The notes: generated by a model not told the origin, from the sequence alone. A DNA stretch of 64,000 nt from Ornithinibacillus caprae (GCF_009728145.1 NZ_WOCA01000017.1:1-64000), one strand, 5' to 3'. Shown: positions 42,983 to 52,086, counted from the stretch's first letter. Program-made: numbers and translations.

Positions 42983-44385
42983 TGGCTGCACATAAAACCA
43001 TTGTAATAGTAGGTGGCGGAATAACCGGGTTATCCGCTGCTTACTATTTACAAAAAGAAATCAAAGCGAATAGCTTACCGTATGAAGTAAAGCTTGTTGA
43101 AGCTAGTGAACGCCTTGGTGGTAAAATACAAACCTACCAAAAAGATGGATTTACCATTGAACGAGGTCCAGATTCATTTCTTGCAAGAAAAAAACCTGCT
43201 GTAAAACTTGCCGAAGAAGTTGGTCTTGGAGAACAATTAATTCGCAATGGTACTGGGCAATCGTATATTTTGGTTAATAACCAATTGCATAAGATGCCAA
43301 GTGGAGCGTTTATGGGTATTCCGACACAAGTTCGTCCGTTCTTATTTTCCGGTATTTTTTCGATGAAAGGGAAACTTAGGGCTGGATTTGATTTTATCCT
43401 ACCAAAAGGAGAGCCTATTAGTGATCAATCACTAGGTGCATTTTTCCGCCGTCGCTTTGGGGATGAGTTAGTTGAAAACCTTATTGAACCACTGTTATCT
43501 GGTATCTATGCTGGTGATATTGATGACATGAGTCTTATGTCAACATTCCCGAACTTTTATAAATTAGAGCAAGAGCATCGAAGTCTAGTAAAAGGACTAC
43601 AAAAATCGATGCCGAAACCGCAAAAATCAACTGGTAAGAAGCCAGGAATGTTTTACTCGCTTCCAGATGGATTAGAATCATTAGTTACGAAGGTTACTGA
43701 GAAACTTGATGAAGGAACAGTGACATTAGGTACTACAGTTGACCATGTCGAGAAAAAAGAAAATGGCTACCATTTATTACTGAGTAATGGCGAAGTGTAT
43801 AAAGCAGACGCAGTTATTATGGCAGCACCACATTATACGCTTCCAAAGATATTTAGTCAGTATGATTTCTTTAGATCATTTAATGATATGCCAGCGACAT
43901 CTGTTGCAAATGTTGCCTTGGCATTTGATGAATCAGCTATTAAGAAAGATATTGATGGTACAGGTTTCGTTGTATCACGAAATAGTGACTATCGTATAAC
44001 TGCTTGTACGTGGACCCACAAAAAATGGCCGTCGACAACACCAAAAGGAAAAGCGTTAGTTCGTTGCTACGTAGGTAGACCAAGTGACCAATCAGTTGTA
44101 GATTTATCAGACGATGAAATTATAGATATTGTTTTAAAAGATTTAAATAAAACGATGGACATTACAGCAGAGCCAGAATTCAGTGTAGTAACTCGCTGGA
44201 AAAATGCCATGCCACAGTATACAGTCGGTCATCAAGAGCGAATCGCCAATATTCGTAAGGAAGCTCGCGAACAATTGCCAGGATTGTTTTTAACTGGTAG
44301 TTCATTTGAAGGCATTGGAGTTCCAGACTGTATCGAACAAGGTGAAAAAGCGGTAAGTGATGTATTAGAATTTTTGCAAGACTAG
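42982..44385 (+). CDS. hemY: Coproporphyrinogen III oxidase (HemY/CgoX)
   Basis: A 467-aa FAD enzyme. In the coproporphyrin pathway it oxidises coproporphyrinogen III to coproporphyrin III, the substrate of HemH. The dinucleotide-binding start is IVGGGITGLSAAYYL (about residues 8-22). GGKIQTYQKDGFTIERGPDS (about 46-65) is the family block, and the C-terminal SFEGIGVPDCIEQGE (about 444-458) closes the FAD site. The stop-start overlap with hemH (TAATG) couples them. The order E-H-Y is as in B. subtilis. Confidence 0.96.
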   Translation: MAAHKTIVIVGGGITGLSAAYYLQKEIKANSLPYEVKLVEASERLGGKIQTYQKDGFTIERGPDSFLARKKPAVKLAEEVGLGEQLIRNGTGQSYILVNNQLHKMPSGAFMGIPTQVRPFLFSGIFSMKGKLRAGFDFILPKGEPISDQSLGAFFRRRFGDELVENLIEPLLSGIYAGDIDDMSLMSTFPNFYKLEQEHRSLVKGLQKSMPKPQKSTGKKPGMFYSLPDGLESLVTKVTEKLDEGTVTLGTTVDHVEKKENGYHLLLSNGEVYKADAVIMAAPHYTLPKIFSQYDFFRSFNDMPATSVANVALAFDESAIKKDIDGTGFVVSRNSDYRITACTWTHKKWPSTTPKGKALVRCYVGRPSDQSVVDLSDDEIIDIVLKDLNKTMDITAEPEFSVVTRWKNAMPQYTVGHQERIANIRKEAREQLPGLFLTGSSFEGIGVPDCIEQGEKAVSDVLEFLQD

Positions 44386-44391
44386 TTGATA

Positions 44392-44432
44392 AGACTAGTT
44401 TCAGTATGAGTGCTGAGACTGGTCTTTTTTTT
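44392..44432 (+). terminator. hemEHY terminator
   Basis: AGACTAGTTTCAG and CTGAGACTGGTCT form a 13-bp stem with one G-U pair, then eight T residues. Confidence 0.9.
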
Positions 44433-44507
44433 GGTAGATCAGACAATGTAAGGCTTATTATCTGGATGATTGAAACGAAGGCTTTTACTATAAAAGTCGA
44501 TGTATGA

Positions 44508-44800
44508 GCAGGCGGAAACATCGGACACGAGAGCGAGAACATCGGACACGGGAGCGAGAACATCGGACAGAAGAACGGAAACATCGGACACGAGAGTGGG
44601 AACATCGGACACGGGAGCGAGAACATCGGACACAAGAGCGGAAACATCGGACACGAGAGTGGGATCATCGGACACAAGAGCGGAAACATCGGACACGAGA
44701 GCAGGAACATCGGACACGGGAGCGGGAACATCGGACACGGGAGCGGGAACATCGGACACGGGAGCGGGAACATCGGACACGAGAGCGAGAACATCGGACT
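44508..44800. repeat. 21-bp tandem repeat array B (14 units), GC-rich
   Basis: The core AACATCGGACA recurs with an exact 21-bp period from 44517 to 44790 (13 intervals of 21). The unit starting 44664 has ATCATC in place of AACATC. The variable part is mainly CGAGAGCGG, CGGGAGCGG or CAAGAGCGG. It is the same unit, on the same strand, as array A at 24.1 kb. It lies between the terminators of hemY and pepF, which face each other. Open frames in all directions follow from the 3n period and are not taken as genes. Confidence 0.96.
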
Positions 44801-44820
44801 ACTCCAGATCCTCATTAATC

Positions 44821-44858
44821 AATAAAAACAGGATCCCAAGCCAAACTAGGATCCTGTC
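44821..44858 (-). terminator. pepF terminator
   Basis: ACAGGATCC and GGATCCTGT form a 9-bp stem with a 12-nt loop. On the minus strand TTTTTATT follows. Confidence 0.85.
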
Positions 44859-44866
44859 TTATCTAT

Positions 44867-46681
44867 TTATTCGTAACTCTTTTCTAATTCATCAACTAAT
44901 GAGCCAACGAAGGCAACTGCTTCTTTAATAGCGTCTGGTTTGGACATGTCGACACCAGCTTTTTTGATTAGATCAAGTGGTTTTAATGTGCCACCAGCTT
45001 TTAGAACTTCTAACCAGTTATCAGCAGCAGATTTTCCTTCTGATTGAATTTTTTGTGCAACAGCTGTAGAAACGGTTAACCCCGCAGAATATGTGTATGG
45101 ATATAGACCCATGTAATAATGTGGTTGGCGCATCCAGGTTAGGCCTGCATCTTCATCAAACTTAACTGCGTCACCCCAGAAGTTTTCAAGTGCTTCTTGT
45201 TTTTGTTGAGTTAATACACTTGCAGTTAGTGGTGTGCCACCTTCAGCTAAATCGTAAACACGTCGTTGGTATTCACCCTCTAACAGGTGAGTAACAAAGT
45301 TATGATAATACGTTCCAAGTAATTGAGTGATTACCCAACGTTTCATACGCTTATCTTCCGTTTTACTTAATAAGTGATTTGCTAATAGCAACTCATTGAT
45401 GGTAGAAGGTGCTTCTACAAAATAAGTAGATGGACGAGTATTTACTAGAGATTGATATTTTCCGGCTAGATAGAAATGACCAGCGTGTCCGAGTTCATGT
45501 GCTAATACAAAAGCACCCCTCATTGTATCTGTCCATGTAATTAAGATATATGGATGAACTCCATAAGGACTAGAACAGAATGCTCCAGTTTGTTTTCCAA
45601 CGTTGTCAGCTAAATCAACCCAACGGTCGTTTAGGCCCTTTTGCATGATTTCACTATATTCAGGTCCCATTACTTCTAATGCTTCAAGGATCACTGACTT
45701 AGCTTCTTCATACGTAGTTTTTGGATTAAATTCAGGATCTAGTGGTGCCTTTAAGTCTTCATAATGTAACGCATCTAATCCTAGCTTTTCTTTCTTCAAT
45801 TTTGCATAACGACGCATATGTGGTGCTAATTCTTCTTGGATCACATCAAGTTGGTTATGATACATTTCTTTTGTAACTTGTTGAGATGCTAACAACATAT
45901 CTGTAACAGAATCATAGTTACGAAGACGTGACATGGTAACTTGCTTGGTAACTTCTGTTGCATATGTTGCGGCAAATGTATTTTTATATTGATTTAATGT
46001 TTTTGTGAAAGATTTATAAGCATCACGACGAATTCGTGTGTTTGTTTCTAATTCATAACGATCTTCGTATAATGCAGCTGACATTGGTAACTCATTACCA
46101 TCATCATCTTTAATAGAATCGAAAATCATATCAGCTGACTTGCTACGACCATATATCATATATGGCGCACCATGAACTTCACTAAGCGCAGCTAATGTTT
46201 CTTCAATTTCAGGAGATAATGTGTATGGCTTCTCTTCTAATGTATCAGCAAGCATTTTTTTGTAAGTTACAAGTCCTTCTTCTTCCTGTAAAAAGCTTTC
46301 CACTTGTTCCTCAGAAAGAGTTAATAATTCAGATTGAACAAAAGATAACTTCGCTCCTATACTTGCCATCGCAGAAGATACTTTAGCTGAATCACGTTGG
46401 TTATTTGGATCACTACCATCTGCATTAGAACGTAAACTAGCATATGTAGCTACGCGAATAATACGCTTGCGATAGTTTTCTAATGCTGTAAGACCGTTTA
46501 ATAGAGTAGTAGAATCATTCACTAATTTCCCTTTATATTGTGTTACTTCGGTTACATCAGCTTGTACAGCTTTCAATTCTTTTTCCCAAGCTTCATCTGA
46601 CGGAAATAAATCTGTTAAATCCCACGTTTGGCTCTCAGGTACTTCAGAGCGTTGTAAACGGGTCGCTTTAGTAGTTGTCAT
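44867..46681 (-). CDS. pepF: Oligoendopeptidase F (M3B family)
   Basis: A 604-aa zinc metallopeptidase cleaving short peptides in the cytoplasm. The zinc site HELGHAGHF (about residues 393-401) supplies two His and the catalytic Glu; STINELLLANHL (about 418-429) carries the third ligand Glu. The long helical N-terminal half (LNGLTALENYRKR, YASLRSNADGSDPNNQ) is typical of M3B. The ATG at 46681 is chosen because AAGGGG lies 7-9 bp upstream, whereas the TTG at 46687 is too close to it. It is monocistronic and lies beside array B. Confidence 0.95.
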   Translation of the reverse strand: MTTTKATRLQRSEVPESQTWDLTDLFPSDEAWEKELKAVQADVTEVTQYKGKLVNDSTTLLNGLTALENYRKRIIRVATYASLRSNADGSDPNNQRDSAKVSSAMASIGAKLSFVQSELLTLSEEQVESFLQEEEGLVTYKKMLADTLEEKPYTLSPEIEETLAALSEVHGAPYMIYGRSKSADMIFDSIKDDDGNELPMSAALYEDRYELETNTRIRRDAYKSFTKTLNQYKNTFAATYATEVTKQVTMSRLRNYDSVTDMLLASQQVTKEMYHNQLDVIQEELAPHMRRYAKLKKEKLGLDALHYEDLKAPLDPEFNPKTTYEEAKSVILEALEVMGPEYSEIMQKGLNDRWVDLADNVGKQTGAFCSSPYGVHPYILITWTDTMRGAFVLAHELGHAGHFYLAGKYQSLVNTRPSTYFVEAPSTINELLLANHLLSKTEDKRMKRWVITQLLGTYYHNFVTHLLEGEYQRRVYDLAEGGTPLTASVLTQQKQEALENFWGDAVKFDEDAGLTWMRQPHYYMGLYPYTYSAGLTVSTAVAQKIQSEGKSAADNWLEVLKAGGTLKPLDLIKKAGVDMSKPDAIKEAVAFVGSLVDELEKSYE

Positions 46682-46887
46682 TGTCAAATCCCCTTCCTAA
46701 ATAAAAAAAGTGTTTCGGTACTCTAAATATTATAATATAAATTTAACTAGAATGATATGACTTTTCAGTATTTTTCCGAAAAAAATACAGCTATTAATCT
46801 AATAGCTGCTCATAGAAAGGAAGTATAGTGTTATAATACAGTTAAAACAGATTGTTAAACTATTATTTTGGTTATACTACAATTGAA

Positions 46888-47016
46888 TTATCTAGCCGGA
46901 TGATCACATTCGTCACAAACATTGCCATAGCAGTCAGCTTTTTCATCCATCTCCTGACCGCATTGATGGCATTTTTTCTTAGGTAGATTCCTGAAAAATT
47001 CAATGACGTTTATCAT
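46888..47016 (-). CDS. yhfH: YhfH-like small zinc-ribbon protein
   Basis: A 42-aa protein reading MINVIEFFRNLPKKK, then CHQCGQEMDEKADCYGNVCD and ECDHPAR. The CxxC pair (residues 16 and 19) and the later Cys at 29, 34 and 37 suggest one zinc site. It has the size, the FFRNLPKKxCxxCG start and the position (next to yhfI) of the YhfH family. GGGGGAG lies 5 bp before the ATG. It is divergent from yhfI. Function is unknown. It is short, but the ribosome site, motif and synteny all support it. Confidence 0.85.
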   Translation of the reverse strand: MINVIEFFRNLPKKKCHQCGQEMDEKADCYGNVCDECDHPAR

Positions 47017-47112
47017 TTGGCTCCCCCTTTGTGTAGTTAAACCTATTGTATTATAACAGTATGATTGGTGTCAATTGTGTGTTACAACAAAAATAAAAAA
47101 TGAGGTGAATGT

Positions 47113-47844
47113 ATGAAGCTAACTGTAATTGGGTTTTGGGGTGGATACCCTGCACCAAACGGAGCTACATCCTCGTACTTATTGGAAAAAGATGATTTTA
47201 GTTTACTTATTGATGCAGGAAGTGGCTCATTGTCAAAGCTACAAACTAAAAAACATGTGATGGATATTGATGCAGTTATTCTATCGCATTATCATCATGA
47301 CCATGTAGCAGATATTGGAGTTTTACAATATGCTTGGCTTGTTCAATCTTATTTAAGAGAAACCAAAGAAATTTTACCGATATATGGTCATACAGAAGAT
47401 ATGGCCAAATTTGAAACATTAACACATGAATGCACGGAAGGTGTTGCTTATGATCCATCCGAGACATTAAAAATAGGTCCTTTCTCAATTACATTCCAAC
47501 CAACAAATCATCCAGTTCCATGTTATGGTATGCGAATAACAGATGGGGAAAGTGTGATTGTATATACAGCAGACACAAGCTATAAAGAAGAATGGGTTTC
47601 CTTTAGTAAAGATGCCGATTTGCTCATTACAGATTGCAATTTTTATGCCGATCAAGACGGTTCTAATGCAGGACATATGACAAGTAAAGAGGGGGGTATG
47701 ATTGCTGCTAAAGCTAATGTAGATGAATTAGTGTTAAGTCACCTGCCCCAATATCGGGATACCCGAGATTTAGTTCATGAAGCAGGGGAACAATTTACGG
47801 GTAAGATACGCTTGGCAGAAGAGGGATTAACTTGGGAAAAATGA
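47113..47844 (+). CDS. yhfI: Metallo-beta-lactamase-fold hydrolase YhfI
   Basis: A 243-aa MBL-fold protein, near the length of B. subtilis YhfI. The metal motif HYHHDH (HxHxDH, about residues 58-63) lies in LSHYHHDHVADIG. Further ligands are His in TNHPVP (about 137), Asp in TADTS (about 155) and His in SHLPQY (about 212). It resembles tRNase Z-like or phosphodiesterase MBL proteins in the N-terminal WGGYP block, but the substrate is unknown. GAGGTGA precedes the ATG. lplJ follows 73 bp later. Confidence 0.9.
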   Translation: MKLTVIGFWGGYPAPNGATSSYLLEKDDFSLLIDAGSGSLSKLQTKKHVMDIDAVILSHYHHDHVADIGVLQYAWLVQSYLRETKEILPIYGHTEDMAKFETLTHECTEGVAYDPSETLKIGPFSITFQPTNHPVPCYGMRITDGESVIVYTADTSYKEEWVSFSKDADLLITDCNFYADQDGSNAGHMTSKEGGMIAAKANVDELVLSHLPQYRDTRDLVHEAGEQFTGKIRLAEEGLTWEK

Positions 47845-47917
47845 GAGGTTTCTTTTGATTACTCCCATTCTTTCCATTAAACTAATATATAGAGTCAAGT
47901 TCTAGGAGGGACAAGTC

Positions 47918-48913
47918 ATGAAATTTATTGATAATCAAGGGATTACAGATCCAACCATTAACCTTGCAATAGAAGAATATATTCTACAAAACTTTGGTGA
48001 GAAGGATACATATCTATTATTTTATATTAACAAACCTTCTATCATCATTGGTAGAAACCAAAATACCATAGAGGAAATAAATACAGATTATGTTGAAGAA
48101 AATGGGATTAAAGTAGTTCGTCGTTTGTCAGGTGGTGGAGCTGTTTATCATGATGAGCAAAACTTAAACTTTAGCTTTATTACCAAAGATGATGGCGAGA
48201 GTTTCCATAACTTCGAAAAATTTACGAAGCCTGTTGTTGAAGCATTACAAAAATTAGGGGTGCCAGCAGAATTAAGTGGGAGAAATGATTTGGTAGCTGG
48301 TGGACGTAAAATTTCTGGTAATGCGATGTTCTCTACTAAAGGGCGTATGTTTAGTCATGGAACATTAATGTTAGATTCTGAAATCGAAAATGTCGTTAAA
48401 GCATTAAAAGTGAAAAAAGAGAAAATCGAATCTAAAGGAATTAAATCTATTCGTAGCCGTGTAGCAAACATTTCTGAATTCTTGGATGAGAAAATCTCAA
48501 TGGAAGATTTTAAAGAGCTTATTTTAAAGCATATCTTTGATGTAGAGGACGTTAAGGATGTTCCACGCTATGAGTTAACAGAAGAGGATTGGAAAAACAT
48601 TCATAAGATTTCTGAAGAACGCTACCAAAAATGGGAATGGAATTATGGTAAATCACCAGCATTCAATTTTCAGGTTTCTCATAAATTCCCAGCAGGTCTT
48701 TTAGATGTTCGTCTAGACGTGAAAAAAGGAGTTATTGAAAACTGTAAAATCTTTGGAGATTTCTTTGGATTAGGAGAAGTGAAAGAGCTTGAGAATAAAA
48801 TTATCGGTGTTCGCCATGAGAAGAACGCAATTGAAGAAGCACTTGCAGATGTAGATGTTTCTCATTATTTAGGTAGAATTACCAAGGAAGACTTAATCAA
48901 CTTAATTTATTAA
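47918..48913 (+). CDS. lplJ: Lipoate-protein ligase LplJ
   Basis: A 331-aa LplA-type ligase. It activates lipoate with ATP and attaches it to lipoyl domains of 2-oxoacid dehydrogenases and GcvH. The conserved blocks are RRLSGGGAVYHDEQNLNFSF (about residues 68-87) and the catalytic-Lys region GGRKISGNAMFSTKGRMFSH (about 128-147). The C-terminal domain (about 250-331) is present, as in one-chain LplJ. Start ATG has AGGAGGG. In B. subtilis it is yhfJ, next to yhfI and lcfB, as here. Confidence 0.95.
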   Translation: MKFIDNQGITDPTINLAIEEYILQNFGEKDTYLLFYINKPSIIIGRNQNTIEEINTDYVEENGIKVVRRLSGGGAVYHDEQNLNFSFITKDDGESFHNFEKFTKPVVEALQKLGVPAELSGRNDLVAGGRKISGNAMFSTKGRMFSHGTLMLDSEIENVVKALKVKKEKIESKGIKSIRSRVANISEFLDEKISMEDFKELILKHIFDVEDVKDVPRYELTEEDWKNIHKISEERYQKWEWNYGKSPAFNFQVSHKFPAGLLDVRLDVKKGVIENCKIFGDFFGLGEVKELENKIIGVRHEKNAIEEALADVDVSHYLGRITKEDLINLIY

Positions 48914-48914
48914 T

Positions 48915-48950
48915 CAAAAGTAGCTCACATCGTTGAGCTATTTTTCGTTT
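48915..48950 (+). terminator. lplJ terminator
   Basis: AAAAGTAGCTCA and TGAGCTATTTTT form a stem with one mismatch and a 6-nt loop, followed by T-rich sequence. Confidence 0.8.
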
Positions 48951-49088
48951 TTATTCTTTTGTGAACGCTTCCACTTGAAAAATGACAATCTGTCTTTTAT
49001 ACTTGGAATAGTGTTAATATTTTCAGGTATTTTAATAATAAGAAAAAATGAAGGGCTTTTGTTTAAAAGCTATTTTTCTTATCCAAAA

Positions 49089-49108
49089 ATGAATGACTAT
49101 TCATTCAT
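49089..49108. promoter_or_regulatory. FadR operator of lcfB
   Basis: ATGAATGACTATTCATTCAT matches the B. subtilis FadR consensus (WTGAATGAMTANTCATTCAW) at every position. It lies 23 bp upstream of the lcfB start, just before the ribosome site. In B. subtilis lcfB is a direct FadR target, with long-chain acyl-CoA as inducer. Confidence 0.92.
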
Positions 49109-49131
49109 TACTTTGCGAGGGGGTTGTTATA

Positions 49132-50676
49132 ATGAATTTAAGTGAACAATTGTCTACTACAGCAAGAAACCACCCGATGAAAACTGCTTACGTCTTTCAA
49201 GACAAGGAGACAAGCTATTATGAACTTGAAGCCTCGGTCCAACAATTTGCAACACAACTAGAAAGCCTAGGCTATCAAAAAGGAGACCATATTGCATTAG
49301 TTGTAGGAAATAGCCCTTATTTTATTATTGGATTATATGGGGCAATCCGAGCTGGAGTGGTGGTTATTCCAATTAATCCACTGTATACGCCCAATGAAAT
49401 GACGTATATTTTACAAAATGGGGATGTAAAAGGAATAATAACGATGGATGTACTGTTGGGAAAATTTGCGTCTATTTCGGATCAACTACCGAATGTCCAG
49501 CATTACATATCCTGTGAGAGTGGAGCAGGAATTGATTTGAAAACGCATCCACTATCTTCTAAACTACTATCATTCACTCATTTAGTTAAAACAGGCAGCT
49601 CTGTTTTTGAGAATGAGCCAACACTTGAGGAAGAGGATACGGCAATCATTTTATATACATCTGGTACTACAGGAAAGCCAAAAGGTGCGATGCTATCACA
49701 CAAAAACCTCTTTTCCAATGCGAAGGATGTTGCAGATTATTTGACGATCAGTGGAGAAGATCGTGTAATTGCTGCATTACCAATGTTTCATGTATTTTGT
49801 TTAACGGTATCTTTAAATGCTCCATTAATGAATGGTGGTACGATTTTAATTGTACCTAAATTTTCCCCGCAAGAGGTATTCCGTACTGCTAAGGAACATG
49901 AAGCGACCGTGTTTGCAGGTGTTCCAACGATGTACAATTACTTGTTGCAGACTGCAGAAGGAAATCAAGAGGATTTTTCTGGTATACGCTTATGTATTTC
50001 AGGCGGAGCTGCAATGCCTGTTGCGTTATTGAAGCAATTTGAGAAAACATTTGAAGTTAAGGTTTCGGAAGGATATGGTTTATCAGAGGCTTCTCCTGTA
50101 ACTTGCTTTAACCCACTAGATCGCCCACGTAAACCAGGCTCCATTGGTACAAGTATTATTAATGTAGAAAATAAAGTTGTTGATGAATTCGGAGAAGAAT
50201 TACCAGTTGGTGAAGTAGGAGAGTTAGTTGTCCGTGGTCCGAATGTCATGAAAGGGTATTATAAAATGCCAGAGGAAACAGCTGTTGCATTAAAAGATGG
50301 TTGGTTATATACAGGAGATATGGCACGAATGGATGACGAAGGATATTTTTATATTGTAGATCGTAAAAAAGATATGATATTAGTTGGCGGCTATAATGTG
50401 TATCCTAGAGAAGTAGAAGAAGTACTTTATAGTCATCCTGATGTAGCGGAGGTCGCAGTTGTTGGGAAGCCTGATCCTAATACTGGTGAAGCAGTGGTAA
50501 GCTTTGTTGTATTAAAAGATCCTACAATAACAGCAGATGAATTAATAGATTTCTGTAAAGGCCATTTAGCAAAATATAAACTACCTACTAAAATTGAATT
50601 TTTAGATGAACTACCTAAAAATACTACAGGAAAAATATTACGAAGACAGCTTAAGGATAAAGTGGAACAAGTGTAG
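49132..50676 (+). CDS. lcfB: Long-chain fatty-acid-CoA ligase LcfB
   Basis: A 514-aa AMP-forming acyl-CoA synthetase, almost exactly the B. subtilis LcfB (YhfL) length. It activates long-chain fatty acids with ATP and CoA before beta-oxidation. The AMP-binding motif is [18 protein letters not shown] (about residues 177-194); GYGLSEASP (about 315-323), [13 protein letters not shown] and [20 protein letters not shown] complete the core; [11 protein letters not shown] (about 497-507) has the catalytic Lys. The ATG at 49132 is chosen because GAGGGGG precedes it; the upstream open frame contains the FadR operator. Confidence 0.95.
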   Translation: MNLSEQLSTTARNHPMKTAYVFQDKETSYYELEASVQQFATQLESLGYQKGDHIALVVGNSPYFIIGLYGAIRAGVVVIPINPLYTPNEMTYILQNGDVKGIITMDVLLGKFASISDQLPNVQHYISCESGAGIDLKTHPLSSKLLSFTHLVKTGSSVFENEPTLEEEDTAIILYTSGTTGKPKGAMLSHKNLFSNAKDVADYLTISGEDRVIAALPMFHVFCLTVSLNAPLMNGGTILIVPKFSPQEVFRTAKEHEATVFAGVPTMYNYLLQTAEGNQEDFSGIRLCISGGAAMPVALLKQFEKTFEVKVSEGYGLSEASPVTCFNPLDRPRKPGSIGTSIINVENKVVDEFGEELPVGEVGELVVRGPNVMKGYYKMPEETAVALKDGWLYTGDMARMDDEGYFYIVDRKKDMILVGGYNVYPREVEEVLYSHPDVAEVAVVGKPDPNTGEAVVSFVVLKDPTITADELIDFCKGHLAKYKLPTKIEFLDELPKNTTGKILRRQLKDKVEQV

Positions 50677-50721
50677 AAAAAGTAAAAGGATAGTGTAAGT
50701 TAGAAAAATAATACTAATTAG

Positions 50722-50757
50722 TAGATCAAATCATATAGCGGTTTGATCTATTTTTAT
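50722..50757 (+). terminator. lcfB terminator
   Basis: TAGATCAAA and TTTGATCTA form a 9-bp stem with an 11-nt loop, then TTTTT. Confidence 0.85.
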
Positions 50758-50764
50758 CTCGATT

Positions 50765-51232
50765 GAATAGTGGGTAGGAGCGATGAGAGCCCGAATGAAG
50801 ATGTTGCTCGGTCAAACGGTAACTCATAGGAGCGATGAGAGCCCAAACGAAGAGAACACTCCAGCAAACGGTAACTCATAAGAGCGATGAGTGCCCGAAT
50901 GAAGAGAAAACTCCAGCAAACGGTAACTCATAAGAGCGATGAGTGCCCGAATGAAGAGAAAACTCAAGTGAACGGTAACTCATAAGAGCGATGAGAGCCC
51001 AAACGAAGAGAAAACTCCAGCAAACGGTAACTCATAAGAGCAATGAGAGCCCGAATGAAGAGAACACTCCAGCAAACGGTAACTCATAAGAGCGATGAGA
51101 GCCCAAACGAAGAGAAAACTCCAGCAAACGGTAACTCATAAGAGCAATGAGAGCCCGAATGAAGAGAAAACTCCAGCAAACGGTAACTCATTAATAGAAT
51201 GAATACCTAATTGTAGAGGAACACTCATAAAC
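50765..51232. repeat. 52-bp tandem repeat array C (about 9 units)
   Basis: CGGTAACTCAT starts a unit at 50817, 50869, 50921, 50973, 51025, 51077, 51129 and 51181, with an exact 52-bp period. A degenerate unit precedes (50765) and the last is degenerate. Each unit has ACTCAT, a 7-nt loop and ATGAGT (or ATGAGA), then GCCCGAA or GCCCAAA, and the tail GAAGAGAAAACTCCAGCAAA. There are no variable spacers. It lies between the lcfB terminator and the small gene before comK. Confidence 0.96.
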
Positions 51233-51308
51233 ATCAATGATTCATATTCATACAAAATGTATGGATTATCGCTTATTGTTCCATACTAATATAAAAAAGG
51301 ATTTGGTT

Positions 51309-51452
51309 ATGATGAATAAAAATCAGAAAAATAAACCGGAATTAGCTACGTTTACGTTGCTTAACCCAGATTTTCATCCTATGGAAAGTGATCTTGATTC
51401 GACTAATGAAGATATAGATGAAAATACAGCAGAAACCGACACAAAAGGATAA
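51309..51452 (+). CDS. Hypothetical 47-aa acidic protein upstream of comK
   Basis: A short frame beginning MMNKNQKNKPELATFTLLNP and ending in a very acidic tail (DLDSTNEDIDENTAETDTKG). The ATG at 51309 has AAAGGA upstream; the next ATG at 51312 is equally possible. I do not recognise the family. Its stop overlaps the first ComK half-box. The coding case rests on the ribosome site and sensible amino-acid content only. Confidence 0.4.
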   Translation: MMNKNQKNKPELATFTLLNPDFHPMESDLDSTNEDIDENTAETDTKG

Positions 51453-51484
51453 AATGTAATTTTTTTCTAAAAAATTCAAATTTT
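51451..51484. promoter_or_regulatory. ComK box pair upstream of comK (autoregulation)
   Basis: AAAATGTAATTTT (51451-51463) is a perfect AAAA-N5-TTTT half-box. AAATTCAAATTTT (51472-51484) differs by one base. The gap between them is 8 bp, so their centres are 21 bp or two helical turns apart, one of the allowed ComK-box spacings. It lies about 80 bp before the comK start, as expected for autoactivation. Confidence 0.8.
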
Positions 51485-51564
51485 ATATATCATTTTGTGG
51501 GGAATTTTGATAGATTAGTATTAAGGCCTCTTTCTTTTCATGTAAACATGAAAGGATGAATAGT

Positions 51565-52086
51565 ATGATGAATGACTTCTATACACTAACTCATGAAATA
51601 ACCCCACAAACATTAGCAGTAATTGCCCAACAAGATGAGGATGGCAATCTTAGTACCTGTGTCTTGGAAGATGAGACGGAATATACGGTTGATTACTCCC
51701 CAAGTAAGCTGATCGATTTTTCTTGTAAATTCTTCGGCTCTAGTCTGAAAGGACGTCAAGATGGCACCCGAGATATATGTGGGATTACGCATAAAGCACC
51801 TATTTCAATCGACCCTTCTAGTGGCATGTACTTCTTTCCTACAACATCACCATCCAATCCCAAGTGCTCTTGGATCGCACACACCCATATTGAAAAACTG
51901 AATCGAGCCGGGAATCAGTGTACAGAAATAGTTTTTAAAAGTGGAAAAAAAGTTACATTAGATACCTCAATTGGCTCATTGCTTAATCAGGTACAGCGCA
52001 CTGCTCAATTTAGATACTTATTAGATAATCGGATTAAGTATTTGAAGCAGCATAGGATTGATCAGAAGCTAACCCCTTCAACATAA
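51565..52086 (+). CDS. comK: Competence transcription factor ComK
   Basis: A 173-aa ComK-family protein, slightly shorter than the B. subtilis one. ComK is the master activator of late competence genes and binds AT-box pairs. Recognisable blocks are KLIDFSCKFFGSSLKGRQDG (about residues 49-68), KAPISIDPSSGMYFFPTTSP (about 82-101) and SWIAHTHIEKLNRAG. The ATG at 51565 is preferred over an earlier one at 51556 because AAAGGA lies 8 bp before it. Its 3' end overlaps the convergent yhjD-like gene by 53 bp. comK, yhjD, yhjE and addBA are neighbours in B. subtilis too. Confidence 0.94.
   Translation: MMNDFYTLTHEITPQTLAVIAQQDEDGNLSTCVLEDETEYTVDYSPSKLIDFSCKFFGSSLKGRQDGTRDICGITHKAPISIDPSSGMYFFPTTSPSNPKCSWIAHTHIEKLNRAGNQCTEIVFKSGKKVTLDTSIGSLLNQVQRTAQFRYLLDNRIKYLKQHRIDQKLTPST

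Noticed and set aside
44439-44928. Open frames across array B (HRTRERE, SDTRAGT and SDVPAPV repeats)
   Set aside because: Same reason as array A; they also run into the pepF terminator and gene end.
48933-49145. A 70-residue frame between lplJ and lcfB
   Set aside because: It starts inside the lplJ terminator without a ribosome site, contains the FadR operator and overlaps the lcfB start.
50765-51232. CRISPR array
   Set aside because: The whole 52-bp unit is repeated with few changes, so there are no unique spacers, and no cas genes are nearby. The same applies to 60914-61470.
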